Shown one piece after another: positions 25,803 to 34,681 of a stretch of 64,000 nucleotides of DNA. The notes beneath the pieces were generated by a model that was not told the DNA's origin, did not search any database, and saw only the letters and a list, made by a program, of their open reading frames with translations. The DNA comes from Acetoanaerobium sticklandii (lineage in GTDB: Bacteria > Bacillota > Clostridia > Peptostreptococcales > Filifactoraceae): NCBI RefSeq assembly GCF_000196455.1, contig NC_014614.1:2306001-2370000 (forward strand), in the 5' to 3' direction. Both the position numbers and the translations under genes were made by a program. Each line of letters opens with the position of its first letter. The stretch's first letter is position 1.

Positions 25803-26492
25803 TTATTCTCTTTGCTCCAAATATTTTTCAAACTTTCTTTTTATTCTCTGAAGCGCATTATCAACACTTTTAGTATGCTTGCAAAGTTTCTCAGATATTT
25901 CATTATAGGAATAGCCTTTTAAATATAGTGATAAAACCCTAGTTTCAAACTCGCTTAGCATTTCCTTTGTTTTCTCTTCTATGAGCTTCATTTCTTCTTT
26001 ACTTATTATAAGCTGTTCAGGGTCACTTATATGAGAATTTTTCATCATATCCATAAGAGTTTTATCTGGATCTTCTTCACTCATAGGTTTATTAAGAGAA
26101 ATGTACGAATTAAGGGGAATATGTTTTTGCCTCGTTGCCGTTTTTACAGCTGTAATGATTTGCCTAGTTACACATAGCTCTGCAAACGCTCTAAATGAAA
26201 CTGTTTTTTCTTCATCGTAATCTCTAATTGCTTTAAATAGCCCAATCATTCCTTCTTGCAATATATCTTCTTTGTCCGCTCCAACGATAAAAAAGGGCTT
26301 GGCTTTTGATCTTACAAAGTTACGATATTTTTTAAGAATATGATTTAAAGATTTTTCGTCTCCAGCTTTCGCTCTAAAAACCATATTGTCATCTACGTCA
26401 GCTTCATCATCGCTTATTATTTCTTTGTTTTCATCAACGATGTCTGAGTCAGCAATTGCGAAATCATATTTCAAGTCCTCATTTTTTGACAT
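25803..26492 (-). CDS. sigH: RNA polymerase sigma factor, SigH family
   Basis: Sigma-70-family factor that in Bacillus and Clostridium directs early sporulation and transition-state genes. The 229-residue protein has region 2 (LKKYRNFVRSKAKPFFIVGADKEDILQEGMIGLFKAIRDYD, about 53-93) and region 4 (LSEFETRVLSLYLKGYSYNEISEKLCKHTKSVDNALQRIKRK). The N-terminus has an acidic extension of about 35 residues. A GGAGG site lies upstream. The neighbours rlmB and rae1 upstream and tuf, rpmG, secE, nusG downstream are the standard SigH context. Confidence 0.9.
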   Translation of the reverse strand: MSKNEDLKYDFAIADSDIVDENKEIISDDEADVDDNMVFRAKAGDEKSLNHILKKYRNFVRSKAKPFFIVGADKEDILQEGMIGLFKAIRDYDEEKTVSFRAFAELCVTRQIITAVKTATRQKHIPLNSYISLNKPMSEEDPDKTLMDMMKNSHISDPEQLIISKEEMKLIEEKTKEMLSEFETRVLSLYLKGYSYNEISEKLCKHTKSVDNALQRIKRKFEKYLEQRE

Positions 26493-26505
26493 TTAACAGC
26501 CTCCA

Positions 26506-27045
26506 TCATTTCCCCTTAGATACACCTTTTCTTATTTCCTCTAATTTTCGAAGCACATCCGTGTCAACCACATCCTCTAAGGTGTTTTTTTCTGTTTTTT
26601 TCGTCTTTGTTGTGGTTTTAATTTTAGTGTTTGAGCGCTGTACCTCTATATTTAGCTCTCTTGTAGTTATTCTGCTTCCACCCTTGCCAAGAACCATCTG
26701 CTGCTCAGCCATGTCATCGCTTGCAACTCTTATACTCAAGTGCTTTTTAGGTCCAAACTCGGTTATAAGCTTTTCTATATATGAATCGGCAGTTTGCTTT
26801 TCTTTTGTATACACAATTTTTAAATTGCCTACTTCTTCTTCTCTTTTCGTATGAGCTTTGACTCTGTATGCATCATAGACAACTATGGTGAAGATTCCAC
26901 TAAAAGCAGCATATTCACCTAGAATAAAATTGAGCTTGTCTCTTGCTCCTTCTAAGTCCACTTTAGCAATTTCATTTAAATCACTCCATGCATTAATTAC
27001 ATTATAGCCATCTACTATGAGATAGTCCGTAAATTTCTTTTTCAA
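26506..27045 (-). CDS. rae1: NYN/PIN-domain endoribonuclease, YacP/Rae1 family
   Basis: The 179-residue protein begins with DYLIVDGYNVINAWSDLNEIAKVDLEGARDKL, the hallmark of the YacP NYN domain. It continues with VVYDAYR, YTKEKQTADSYIEKLI and VRVASDDMAEQQM-type acidic motifs of a PIN-like nuclease. B. subtilis YacP (Rae1) cuts mRNA in the ribosomal A site. The C-terminal 40 residues are Lys/Thr-rich and variable. It sits 10 bp after rlmB and 13 bp before sigH, as in many Firmicutes. Confidence 0.85.
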   Translation of the reverse strand: MKKKFTDYLIVDGYNVINAWSDLNEIAKVDLEGARDKLNFILGEYAAFSGIFTIVVYDAYRVKAHTKREEEVGNLKIVYTKEKQTADSYIEKLITEFGPKKHLSIRVASDDMAEQQMVLGKGGSRITTRELNIEVQRSNTKIKTTTKTKKTEKNTLEDVVDTDVLRKLEEIRKGVSKGK

Positions 27046-27055
27046 TTTTATCTTC

Positions 27056-27784
27056 CTAACTATTTCGTCTTTGCCTTACTACTTCATATAAAAGAATAGA
27101 TGCAGCCACGGACGCATTTAAAGACCCGACGTTACCTTTCATAGGTATTTTGAGGGTAAAATCACAATTGTCCTTTAGAAGTCTCGATATACCTTTACCT
27201 TCATTTCCTACTACTAGAGCAACTGAGCCTTTTAAATCCACTGTATCATATGACTCTCCATCCATATCCAAGGCATAAATCCATATACCTTCTTTCTTAA
27301 GCTTCTCAACTGTAGATACTAGATTGGTTACTTTTATAACCTTCATGTAAGACGCCGCTCCAGCAGCTGTCTTTTCTACAGTTGCATTCACAGAGGCCGA
27401 TCTTCGTTTTGGTATGATTACACCGTGAGCTCCAGCACCCTCTGCAGAACGAATTATAGCTCCTAGATTATGAGGATCTTCTATTTCGTCCAATATAATA
27501 AAGAAAGGTTTTTCATCCTTTTCTCTAATTTCATCTAACACTTCTTCAAGTTCATAGTATTTATAATCTGTTACTAGCGCCACAACCCCTTGATGCTGGG
27601 TGCCTTCAGCAAGTTCATCTAGTTTGGTTTTATCAACCTCTTTGATTAATATTTTCTGTTCTTTTGCTATAGAGAGGATTTTTTTAATAGAGCCCTCTTT
27701 ATCTCCCGCTTTAATATATAGGCAATCTATAGTCCGATTGCTTTTAAGTGCTTCAAGCACTGGATTTCTTCCTGATATATTCAT
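27056..27784 (-). CDS. rlmB: 23S rRNA (guanosine-2'-O-)methyltransferase RlmB, TrmH family
   Basis: SPOUT-class 2'-O-ribose methyltransferase. The 242-residue protein has an N-terminal substrate-binding domain beginning MNISGRNPVLEALKSNRTIDCLYI and the SAM-binding knot motifs ILDEIEDPHNLGAIIRSAEGAGAHGVI (about 98-124), VALVVGNEGKGISRLL and IPMKGNVGSLNASVAASILLYE. These are all diagnostic for RlmB/TrmH. Typical length. It heads the rlmB-rae1-sigH group. Confidence 0.92.
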   Translation of the reverse strand: MNISGRNPVLEALKSNRTIDCLYIKAGDKEGSIKKILSIAKEQKILIKEVDKTKLDELAEGTQHQGVVALVTDYKYYELEEVLDEIREKDEKPFFIILDEIEDPHNLGAIIRSAEGAGAHGVIIPKRRSASVNATVEKTAAGAASYMKVIKVTNLVSTVEKLKKEGIWIYALDMDGESYDTVDLKGSVALVVGNEGKGISRLLKDNCDFTLKIPMKGNVGSLNASVAASILLYEVVRQRRNS

Positions 27785-27889
27785 ACTGGTTTCTTCTTTC
27801 TATTTTAGATAATTTTTATAAGGAGATAACAGGTACCTCCTTATAAATTTAAATACAGCGATTTAATTTCTTTACAATTGCTTTTAGTT

Positions 27890-28660
27890 TTATAAACTAG
27901 CTTCGATAGCTTCAATTTTAGATTTTGGGATGTCTGGTCGTTTACATGACATAGCACCTTCCTTACAACTACCCTTGTAGCAACTAGGACCTGCATTTTT
28001 AAACAAAATAGGTGCTACGCTCTTTACTTCTCTTAGCATTTCAAAAGCTAAATCTCTGATTTCCCATTGTGCTCTTTCACAACATCTATGAGTGAAGAAA
28101 TTCATAAGGGAGCGCGCATTCATGCTTACTACCATTTTAGTCTCACAGGCATTAGGAAATACATATCTAGCATCTTCTATAGATACTTTTTCAGCAGCTG
28201 AGGCCGCTTTTTTTTCACTCATGCCTTGTTTTATAAACTCTGCATAATTCTTTTCATATAGTTTTTCAACTATTTCATCATAAGCTTTTTGGTCTGCTTC
28301 CATAGCTTTTAAAAATATGGACTTAGCCTCTTCATTGGCTTCTATTTGTGGTGGAACTATGTATTCAAATTGGCTTAGCTTTACATATCTTTGTGACTGC
28401 TGAGAAAAGCTAGCAATTCTGTGTCTTACTACTTGGTGAGAACAGGCTCTTGATATTCCTTCAATAGAAAACGTAAAGCTTACATGCTCTATAGGGCTTT
28501 CGTGTCCCATTGATACAAGAATGCCAAGAAACTTCTCAACCTCTTGAGGTGATAAACCTTCACCTATAGACTCTGCTCCAACTGGAGAATAGCAAAGTTT
28601 AGCGGCCATAGACACAACCTTGTCCGGATTATCTGTATGTGCAATTAGTTTTACTCTCAT
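27890..28660 (-). CDS. thyX: Flavin-dependent thymidylate synthase ThyX
   Basis: Makes dTMP from dUMP using FAD, NADPH and methylene-tetrahydrofolate. The 256-residue protein contains the ThyX signature with RHRIASFSQQSQRY (about 80-93) and MVVSMNARSLMNFFTHRCCERAQWEIR (about 176-202). I start at the second of two adjacent ATGs (MRVKLIAHTD) because the GGGGAG site is too close to the first. No thyA is present in the window. A promoter lies about 40 bp upstream; the gene appears monocistronic. Confidence 0.95.
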   Translation of the reverse strand: MRVKLIAHTDNPDKVVSMAAKLCYSPVGAESIGEGLSPQEVEKFLGILVSMGHESPIEHVSFTFSIEGISRACSHQVVRHRIASFSQQSQRYVKLSQFEYIVPPQIEANEEAKSIFLKAMEADQKAYDEIVEKLYEKNYAEFIKQGMSEKKAASAAEKVSIEDARYVFPNACETKMVVSMNARSLMNFFTHRCCERAQWEIRDLAFEMLREVKSVAPILFKNAGPSCYKGSCKEGAMSCKRPDIPKSKIEAIEASL

Positions 28661-28701
28661 CATAAGCTCCCCTTTTCTTGTAAAGTTCTTTGACTTAATA
28701 T

Positions 28702-28730
28702 ATCATATTTAGCATTTATACACAATTCAA
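28702..28730 (-). promoter_or_regulatory. thyX promoter
   Basis: TTGAAT (28725-28730) and TATGAT (28702-28707) on the minus strand are 17 bp apart, giving a start near 28695, about 35 bp before the thyX ATG. Confidence 0.6.
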
Positions 28731-28750
28731 GAAAATACTAAGAATTTGTC

Positions 28751-28825
28751 AAAAAAAACAATATCTCAGAATGCATTTACACTAGAACTTAATGTTTCAT
28801 CAGTATAAATTATAATCTGAGATAT
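28751..28825 (-). terminator. Structured terminator-like RNA element between the DMT gene and thyX
   Basis: A 10-bp stem (28816-28825 with 28761-28770, ATATCTCAGA/TCTGAGATAT) is followed by eight T residues on the minus strand after a TG. The 45-nt loop can form a second 7-bp stem (TTTATAC with GTGTAAA). It lies about 110 bp after the DMT permease stop and upstream of the thyX promoter, so it most simply terminates the DMT transcript. The extended structured loop is unusual for a plain terminator. Confidence 0.55.
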
Positions 28826-28933
28826 AATTTTATTATTATCGCTTTCTTCAATATATTTACTTGCTTCAAATATTTTTTTATTCAAGTGGTATTTTTGTTT
28901 ATTCATTTTATATTTAATTCAATTTAGCATGTT

Positions 28934-29860
28934 TTACTTCACTTCAAATGAATTTTCCAACGATACTTTTTTTAAAGCTTTGTTTGGTAGGCTTACCATA
29001 ATAGCTGATGTAATTATAAGAACAGCTCCCATAAGCTGATATATTCCCATCTTTTCATTTAAAAACGCTGCTCCTAGTATACAGGCAATTACAATTTCCA
29101 TATTTGCAATTATGGATCCTTTTACAGCTCCTATTCTCTTCACTCCTGCAAAAAGAGCAAGCATAGCTACTGAAGTTGCAAATATTCCTATAAGAGCCGC
29201 ATAGCTAAGAGCAAATATATTTATAGGATATATGAAGGTGTTACTTACTATCGCTGCAATTCCCATACCTAAAGCTGCAAATATATTGGTATAATAACTC
29301 ATTTTTACTGAGTCTATTTTCTTTACTCTCGGGAGAGATAGTCCTAGTACATAAAACGCATATAGAATCCCTCCAAGAAGAGAAAAAATAATTCCTCTAT
29401 AATCTATTTGAGCTTTTCCTGGAGATACTATCGATAAAATACCTACACTGCCTAATACTAAAGATAAAATTTTATTCGGCGTAAGCTTTTCTTTGAAAAA
29501 AGCAAATGAAAATAAGGTTACAAAAATAGGATAAGTAAAAAAAATAACTGCAGTAAGCGATGCAGGTATAAAGTTTAGTGAATAAAAATAACAAAAGGAA
29601 ACCAAATTATACCCTATAAATCCAAATCCAAATGCTATTATACCGTCTTTGGCATTTAGCTTTAAAGGTCGTTTTAAAATATGCGAGACTAAAAAAAGAA
29701 TAATGGCGGCAATAAAGAATCTTAGAAAAAGAAGAGTCGTAGTATTTAACCCATAGCTGTAAGCCATCTTTCCCAATACTCCCATTGTAGCAAATCCCAT
29801 AGCCGATAGAAAAACCAAAAGTTCTCCTTTAATACCTATAGAAAAAATACCATTTTTCAT
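28934..29860 (-). CDS. EamA/DMT-family permease
   Basis: Membrane transporter of the drug/metabolite superfamily with about ten predicted transmembrane helices and two EamA repeats (first about 12-140, second about 155-290). The 308-residue protein includes GELLVFLSAMGFATMGVLGKMAY near the N-terminus and FFTYPIFVTLFSFAFFKEKLTP ending the first repeat. EamA proteins export amino acids, metabolites or drugs, and the substrate here cannot be deduced. It has its own ribosome binding site (AGGAGAAATGAG) and appears monocistronic. Confidence 0.85.
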   Translation of the reverse strand: MKNGIFSIGIKGELLVFLSAMGFATMGVLGKMAYSYGLNTTTLLFLRFFIAAIILFLVSHILKRPLKLNAKDGIIAFGFGFIGYNLVSFCYFYSLNFIPASLTAVIFFTYPIFVTLFSFAFFKEKLTPNKILSLVLGSVGILSIVSPGKAQIDYRGIIFSLLGGILYAFYVLGLSLPRVKKIDSVKMSYYTNIFAALGMGIAAIVSNTFIYPINIFALSYAALIGIFATSVAMLALFAGVKRIGAVKGSIIANMEIVIACILGAAFLNEKMGIYQLMGAVLIITSAIMVSLPNKALKKVSLENSFEVK

Positions 29861-30011
29861 TTAGTCTCATTTCTCCTTTTCGTTGTAAAATTAAATTTTT
29901 ATAAGTAAAATTAATTTGCCAATCTTAATCTAATACATTTTTTCTTTACATTCAATCTATTTTTTTAGTATTTTCAAAATAGTCATAAAATTACACTTTT
30001 TTTTAGTAACT

Positions 30012-30051
30012 AAAAAGGAATATAATCTTTGAAAAGACTATATTCCTTTTT
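30012..30051 (-). terminator. Terminator after the chemotaxis receptor gene
   Basis: AAAAAGGAATATA (30012-30024) pairs with TATATTCCTTTTT (30039-30051). On the minus strand the stem ends in a T run. It lies 36 bp after the stop of the methyl-accepting protein gene. Confidence 0.8.
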
Positions 30052-30086
30052 GAATTTATTTATATATTAAATTTTCTTAACAAATA

Positions 30087-32123
30087 TTAAACTTTAAATT
30101 TATCAATAAGAGATTTTAGTTCATCAGCGATAATAGCTAGCTCCTCTCCAGACTCGGATATCATGCTTATTGACTCTAATTGCTGCTGCATAGATGCCGA
30201 TGCCTCTTCTGTCCCCGCAGCGTTTTCTTCAGATACCGCAGATAGATTGTGCATTAGATTTACTATTGCATCTTTATTCACATTCATTATTTTAGATGAT
30301 TGATTTAGCTTTTCAATCACATCTTTTACCGTTTCAATCGCTTGTGCTATCATTTCAAATTTCTCTTCAGTACTTTTTACAGAAATATTTTGTTTATTAA
30401 CTATATCCTTAACCTCTACCATAGCCTCTACAGCTCCTGTAGATTTCTGTCTTAGCTCATCGATTATAGTCTTAATATCATTTGTAAAGTCATTTGATTG
30501 CTCCGCCAATTTTCTTATTTCATCAGCAACAACAGCAAATCCTCTTCCAGCTTCTCCAGCTCTTGCAGCTTCTATTGCAGCATTAAGTGCGAGAAGATTA
30601 GTCTGGTCTGCTATATTTTGAATCATTTGACTTGCCACTTCGATCTTTTCGGCACTTTCATTATTACTCAAGATAATCTTGTAAATCATATCGGAGGATT
30701 TCATATTGCTATCCGTCTGACTTACCACTTCATTTAGTAGCACAAAGCCTTCATTCTTTTGCTTGTCTATTTGAGTTACCGAGTGATTAAGCTCCTTAAT
30801 ATGCTCAAAATCTTTTTCTATAGCCTCTTCCATTTCGCTTACATTTTCACTCGCCTGCTCTGTATCTTTTGCTTGGGAGGTAGCACCGTTAGCGATTTCC
30901 TCTATAGCCTTCGATATTTCCTTAGAGGTAAACTCTGTTTTTTTAGAAACCTCAGCAAATCTATTCGATGCCTCATGTATCTGATCTGAGCGTTCTATTA
31001 GTGTAAAAAGCATCGCTCTAATAGAGGTTTTCATCTCACTTAGCGCATTAGCCATCTGACCAAATTCATCCTGTTTATTTAGAAGGCCATCCTCTAACTC
31101 ATGAGAAAAATCACCTGACGCCATTTGAAGTAAATGTGCTTTTAGCTTATTGATAATTTTAATAGAACCACTTAGATTTGTATACAATATAAGAGCTAGT
31201 ATTGCAAAGATCAATAAGCCTGCAATTGCTATCATCATGTTGTTTTTTGCTATAGCAACATTGACGCTTTCCATGGAGAATCCTATGTTTATAGCTCCTA
31301 GATGTTCTCCTGCCACTTCCACAGGCATGAGTATATCGTAGACGTCTACTTTTCCAGCTTCATAATAATATTCTGATGCATACTCTTTTTTATCAACTGC
31401 AGCTGTCTTACTTCCTTCATCCGTCAAAGTTATACCTATTCTGTCTTTATTGCTGTGAGCAGTTGCGATTAAATTCTTATCTATAAAAAGTGCATAAACA
31501 ATTTTTTCATCATCCACTATATTGTCAATTAGGGTCTGGTAACTGAACTGGTCGCTGAACTTTTGAACCATGTCGGCTTTTATCCCTACCTGAGCATAGT
31601 AACCATCATTTCCTCTTACATAGCCATACTGCTTGTATTCTTTTGACTCTGCATCTTGTCTTATGGCTTCTATTTGAGTTTTTTCAGTCCCATTTGCAAA
31701 TGCCATAGCCGCATGGTCACTAGGAGCCTGCCATCCTACATAATCAACAAAGTTTGAATACACTATCATGCCCTGAGGGTTAAACCAGTTTATTTCATCT
31801 ACATTTAAGTCTTTAGCAAGCGTTTGCATATACTCCATGCTCAAGTTACCACTATTTGAAACTATAGTATTCCCAGTTGAGATAATTTTTTCTGATAACA
31901 TTTCATTCATACTACCAAGAGCTTGCGAATTATCATTAAGTCTGTCAACAAATGAATGTGTTAAAAAAAATCCATTTTCTCTCATCTCAGCTAACAAACT
32001 GTTTTTTGTGAGCACGCTAGAAACTGCTCCGATTACAAATACCCCCACAAGTATTACAATGAGAGGAACAAATAAAAGCTTAACTTTAATCGACTTGCCT
32101 TTTGGGGATTTTTCTACATTCAT
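30087..32123 (-). CDS. Methyl-accepting chemotaxis protein
   Basis: Transmembrane chemoreceptor. I start at MNVEKSPKGKSIKVKLLF (second of two adjacent ATGs behind AAGGGTGG), giving 678 residues. One membrane helix follows at about 15-37 (LFVPLIVILVGVFVIGAVSSVL), then an extracellular sensor of about 260 residues with a Cache-like look, a second helix (MIAIAGLLIFAILALILY), a HAMP domain and the signaling tip with AALNAAIEAARAGEAGRGFAVVADEIRKLA-type sequence. It is transcribed away from the prd operon end, so a link to proline sensing is only suggested by position. Confidence 0.92.
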   Translation of the reverse strand: MNVEKSPKGKSIKVKLLFVPLIVILVGVFVIGAVSSVLTKNSLLAEMRENGFFLTHSFVDRLNDNSQALGSMNEMLSEKIISTGNTIVSNSGNLSMEYMQTLAKDLNVDEINWFNPQGMIVYSNFVDYVGWQAPSDHAAMAFANGTEKTQIEAIRQDAESKEYKQYGYVRGNDGYYAQVGIKADMVQKFSDQFSYQTLIDNIVDDEKIVYALFIDKNLIATAHSNKDRIGITLTDEGSKTAAVDKKEYASEYYYEAGKVDVYDILMPVEVAGEHLGAINIGFSMESVNVAIAKNNMMIAIAGLLIFAILALILYTNLSGSIKIINKLKAHLLQMASGDFSHELEDGLLNKQDEFGQMANALSEMKTSIRAMLFTLIERSDQIHEASNRFAEVSKKTEFTSKEISKAIEEIANGATSQAKDTEQASENVSEMEEAIEKDFEHIKELNHSVTQIDKQKNEGFVLLNEVVSQTDSNMKSSDMIYKIILSNNESAEKIEVASQMIQNIADQTNLLALNAAIEAARAGEAGRGFAVVADEIRKLAEQSNDFTNDIKTIIDELRQKSTGAVEAMVEVKDIVNKQNISVKSTEEKFEMIAQAIETVKDVIEKLNQSSKIMNVNKDAIVNLMHNLSAVSEENAAGTEEASASMQQQLESISMISESGEELAIIADELKSLIDKFKV

Positions 32124-32187
32124 CATTTCGCCACCCTTCAAATATAAACTAAATTCAAATTCTACTAAAATCATGTCCAATTAAAAA

Positions 32188-32228
32188 GGTTATACCCAAG
32201 TAAGAATAATCTTACTCAAGATATAACC
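32188..32228 (-). terminator. Terminator at the end of the prd operon
   Basis: GGTTATA (32188-32194) pairs with TATAACC (32222-32228), and AGTAAGA with TCTTACT inside. On the minus strand TTTTTAATTG follows. It lies 25 bp after the stop of the TauE-type permease gene. Confidence 0.8.
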
Positions 32229-32252
32229 TTTATATTATAAATAAAATTTTAA

Positions 32253-33128
32253 TTATGCAGCTTTTGTATCAGCTGGCTTAGATGCAGCTTTAAACATTGT
32301 CATAGAAGTATAGAAGATAACTCCTATTACTAACCATCTAAGAATATCAAGAGGTAGTGACTTAACGATATATGCCGCTATAAATACTCCAACAATTCCT
32401 AGTACAGCTATAGCTAAAGAAGCTTTTCTGTTATAAGCGCCTTCTCTTACGAACTTAACAGATGCAACTGGCATTAAGAATGCGCAAGATCCCATCATTA
32501 TAGGGAAAGCAACTGCTGGGCTCATTCCAAGGAAATAAACTAGAGCCATACAAGGAGCATAAAGTCCGATTCCAAGTGTCATAAGAGCTCCAAGGATAAA
32601 GTTACCAACTATAGCTAAAACAAGTTTTACTCCAGTAAGTCCTATAGCATCTCCGCCTCCTGGCATCCATCCCATTTGTCCAGCAAGCATTAAAAACGCT
32701 GTAACAAAAAGTGCGATTGCCATTGCAAGCTGAATCTTTTTCTCAGGAAGTCCAGAAACGAAGCCAGCGCCTAACCAAGCTCCAATAGTAGCTGCAGCTA
32801 GCATACCAATAAGTGTTACTGGCTCAACTTCTATAACTGTGATAAAGATAAATGCCTCTGCAACAACTGGCCATGTACAAGAAACGTTTAATGTTCCAGG
32901 TAGAACCCTGTCATGTATTTGTCTAAAAGCTTTAAGTAAAGCGGTAGTAGGTGCAAAGCTTCCTATACCTAGTGTATCAAAAAAGTTTGTTATAAATCCG
33001 ATAATACCTGCTGTTAAAAAGTTAGTCTCAGTTTCTAGATTGTCTTTGTGTTTTGCGACATCCTTAACAAACTCAAAGCTGAACCATGCCGTCAGTGCGC
33101 CTAAAACTCCTAATATCCCTGTAATCAT
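32253..33128 (-). CDS. TauE/SafE-family membrane transporter at the end of the prd operon
   Basis: The 291-residue protein is very hydrophobic, with about eight predicted membrane helices. The motif DTLGIGSFAPTTALLKAF (about 51-68) is typical of the TauE/SafE (sulfite exporter, DUF81) family. It is the last gene before the operon terminator, 63 bp after prdF with no terminator between, so it is probably cotranscribed with proline reductase. Family members export sulfite, sulfoacetate or other small anions. A role in moving proline or its product 5-aminovalerate is a guess from context. Confidence 0.85.
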   Translation of the reverse strand: MITGILGVLGALTAWFSFEFVKDVAKHKDNLETETNFLTAGIIGFITNFFDTLGIGSFAPTTALLKAFRQIHDRVLPGTLNVSCTWPVVAEAFIFITVIEVEPVTLIGMLAAATIGAWLGAGFVSGLPEKKIQLAMAIALFVTAFLMLAGQMGWMPGGGDAIGLTGVKLVLAIVGNFILGALMTLGIGLYAPCMALVYFLGMSPAVAFPIMMGSCAFLMPVASVKFVREGAYNRKASLAIAVLGIVGVFIAAYIVKSLPLDILRWLVIGVIFYTSMTMFKAASKPADTKAA

Positions 33129-33191
33129 AGTAGCCTCCTCAATTAATTTTAATTTGATTGTTAAATCATATTTTAACGATTATACACTATT

Positions 33192-34199
33192 TTATACTGT
33201 AAATCCATACTTAAGTGGATCTTCTGGATCAATTACGAAATGATTGAATCCAGTTATATATGCTCCCCCTGTAATTTCTGGGATTATAGCATCAAATTCT
33301 CCAACTTTAGTTTCTTCTAAAACTCTTCCTTTGAACATTGTTCCAGTGATGCTTTCGTATACAAATTTTTCATCTATCTTAAGATGTCCTTTTTTGTAAA
33401 GTGTTGCAAGCTTAGCACTAGTTCCAGTTCCACAAGGAGAACGGTCTACTTGCCCTTGTCCAAAGATAACAACGTTTTTGTATGTAGCTTCAGGATTAGA
33501 TGGCTCATCGTAGATTTCTACTAAATCAACAGTTTTGATATGCTCTAACTCTGGATGTTGAACTTTGATTTTTTCATTTATTAAATCTCTGATTTCTATA
33601 CCTAATTTCTTAAGTACATCAACCTGGCTAGTTTCTACTTTAACTCCTAGCTCTTTTGCATGTATAATAGCAAAGAAGCTTCCGCCAAAAGAAATATCAA
33701 ATGTAATAGTCTTGTTTAAAGAAGGTACTTCTAATTTAGCATCTTCCATATATAAAAATGAAGGAACGTTAGTTATAGATACTTCTTTTACTTTTTCATT
33801 TTCTACCATAACCTTAGCTTTGATAAGTCCAGCAGGTGCTTCCATGTTGATATTAGTAACAGGCTCTACCATTTCTACCATTCCTGTTTCTACTGCTACA
33901 GTTGCAGCTCCAATTGAACCATGGCCGCACATATTTAAGTATCCGCCGCCATCCATAAATATAATTCCAAAATCAGCTTCTTTATTATTCGAGCTAGTTA
34001 TAATAGAACCAAACATATCATTATGTCCTCTTGGCTCATGCATTAAAGCAGTTCTAACGTAGTCTAGGTTATCTTCAAGATATTTTTTCTTGTCAGCCAT
34101 AGTTTCTCCATTAATCTGCGGAATACCTCCTACAACTATTCTAGTAGGTTCTCCCATAGTATGTGAATCTATAGCGTGAATTCCTTTAGAAAACTTCAT
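33192..34199 (-). CDS. prdF: Proline racemase PrdF
   Basis: Cofactor-independent racemase converting L-proline to D-proline, the true substrate of the reductase. The 335-residue protein has both catalytic cysteines in their motifs: MCGHGSIGAATVA (about 90-102) and DRSPCGTGTSAK (about 251-262), plus SHTMGEPTRIVVGG near the N-terminus. The two-Cys arrangement separates it from hydroxyproline epimerase-like or dehydratase paralogues, which change one Cys. It overlaps the prdE stop (ATGA), indicating translational coupling. Confidence 0.95.
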   Translation of the reverse strand: MKFSKGIHAIDSHTMGEPTRIVVGGIPQINGETMADKKKYLEDNLDYVRTALMHEPRGHNDMFGSIITSSNNKEADFGIIFMDGGGYLNMCGHGSIGAATVAVETGMVEMVEPVTNINMEAPAGLIKAKVMVENEKVKEVSITNVPSFLYMEDAKLEVPSLNKTITFDISFGGSFFAIIHAKELGVKVETSQVDVLKKLGIEIRDLINEKIKVQHPELEHIKTVDLVEIYDEPSNPEATYKNVVIFGQGQVDRSPCGTGTSAKLATLYKKGHLKIDEKFVYESITGTMFKGRVLEETKVGEFDAIIPEITGGAYITGFNHFVIDPEDPLKYGFTV

Positions 34200-34666
34200 C
34201 TTCTTGCTCCCTTCATTTTTAGTTTCAAAAACGCTAAGGCTTTCTTAGCATCTAATTTTTCCACTGTGTTTTCTCCCACAGTTTGGGTTTCTATACCTGC
34301 CTTCGACTTATTAAAGTCTACTATAGTATCCATATATTGATTTTCCACTACGAATTTTGCTTGAGTTCCTATAAAGCTAAGCCCTACAACAGGAATTCCT
34401 CTGATACCAATTTCTTCAATAGTGTTTGCATAATCAACATGGCTGTTTCCCCATCCGTCAACTGAAATAATAGTTCCATCTGCTCGCATAGATTCTAGCC
34501 ATACAGCTACTCTCTTGCCGACGTATTCTTTTTCTTCGTTGCTTTGAGGAGTTCCAACGACTATGATTCCCATTAAATCAATATCTTGATCATTCGATAC
34601 TACATCTAAAAGCGGATCTCTAAAATGGTGCAAAGTAGTCTCTTTTGTAGATGGTCCTACACCCAT
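34196..34666 (-). CDS. prdE: Proline reductase accessory protein PrdE (PrdA C-terminal homologue)
   Basis: The 156-residue protein aligns throughout with the C-terminal (pyruvoyl) part of PrdA: GVGPSTKETTLHHFRDPL matches CIGPASKENSRHYWREPL, and IGIRGIPVVGLSFIGTQAKFVV matches VGMRGIPVVGMSFCAVQGALVV. The Cys that becomes pyruvoyl in PrdA is a Gly directly after the start Met here, so it cannot form that cofactor. I start at the ATG with 7-nt spacing from AAGGTG; another lies two codons earlier. It begins 15 bp after prdD and overlaps prdF. The biochemical role is not established. Confidence 0.88.
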   Translation of the reverse strand: MGVGPSTKETTLHHFRDPLLDVVSNDQDIDLMGIIVVGTPQSNEEKEYVGKRVAVWLESMRADGTIISVDGWGNSHVDYANTIEEIGIRGIPVVGLSFIGTQAKFVVENQYMDTIVDFNKSKAGIETQTVGENTVEKLDAKKALAFLKLKMKGARR

Positions 34667-34681
34667 TATCATTCACCTTCT

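Noticed and set aside
25803..26492. The sigma factor as an ECF type
   Set aside because: Context (rlmB-rae1 upstream, tuf-rpmG-secE-nusG downstream) and length fit SigH better.
28775..28815. Hammerhead-like CTGATGA motif
   Set aside because: The matching GAAAC core and flanking stems of a hammerhead ribozyme are absent.
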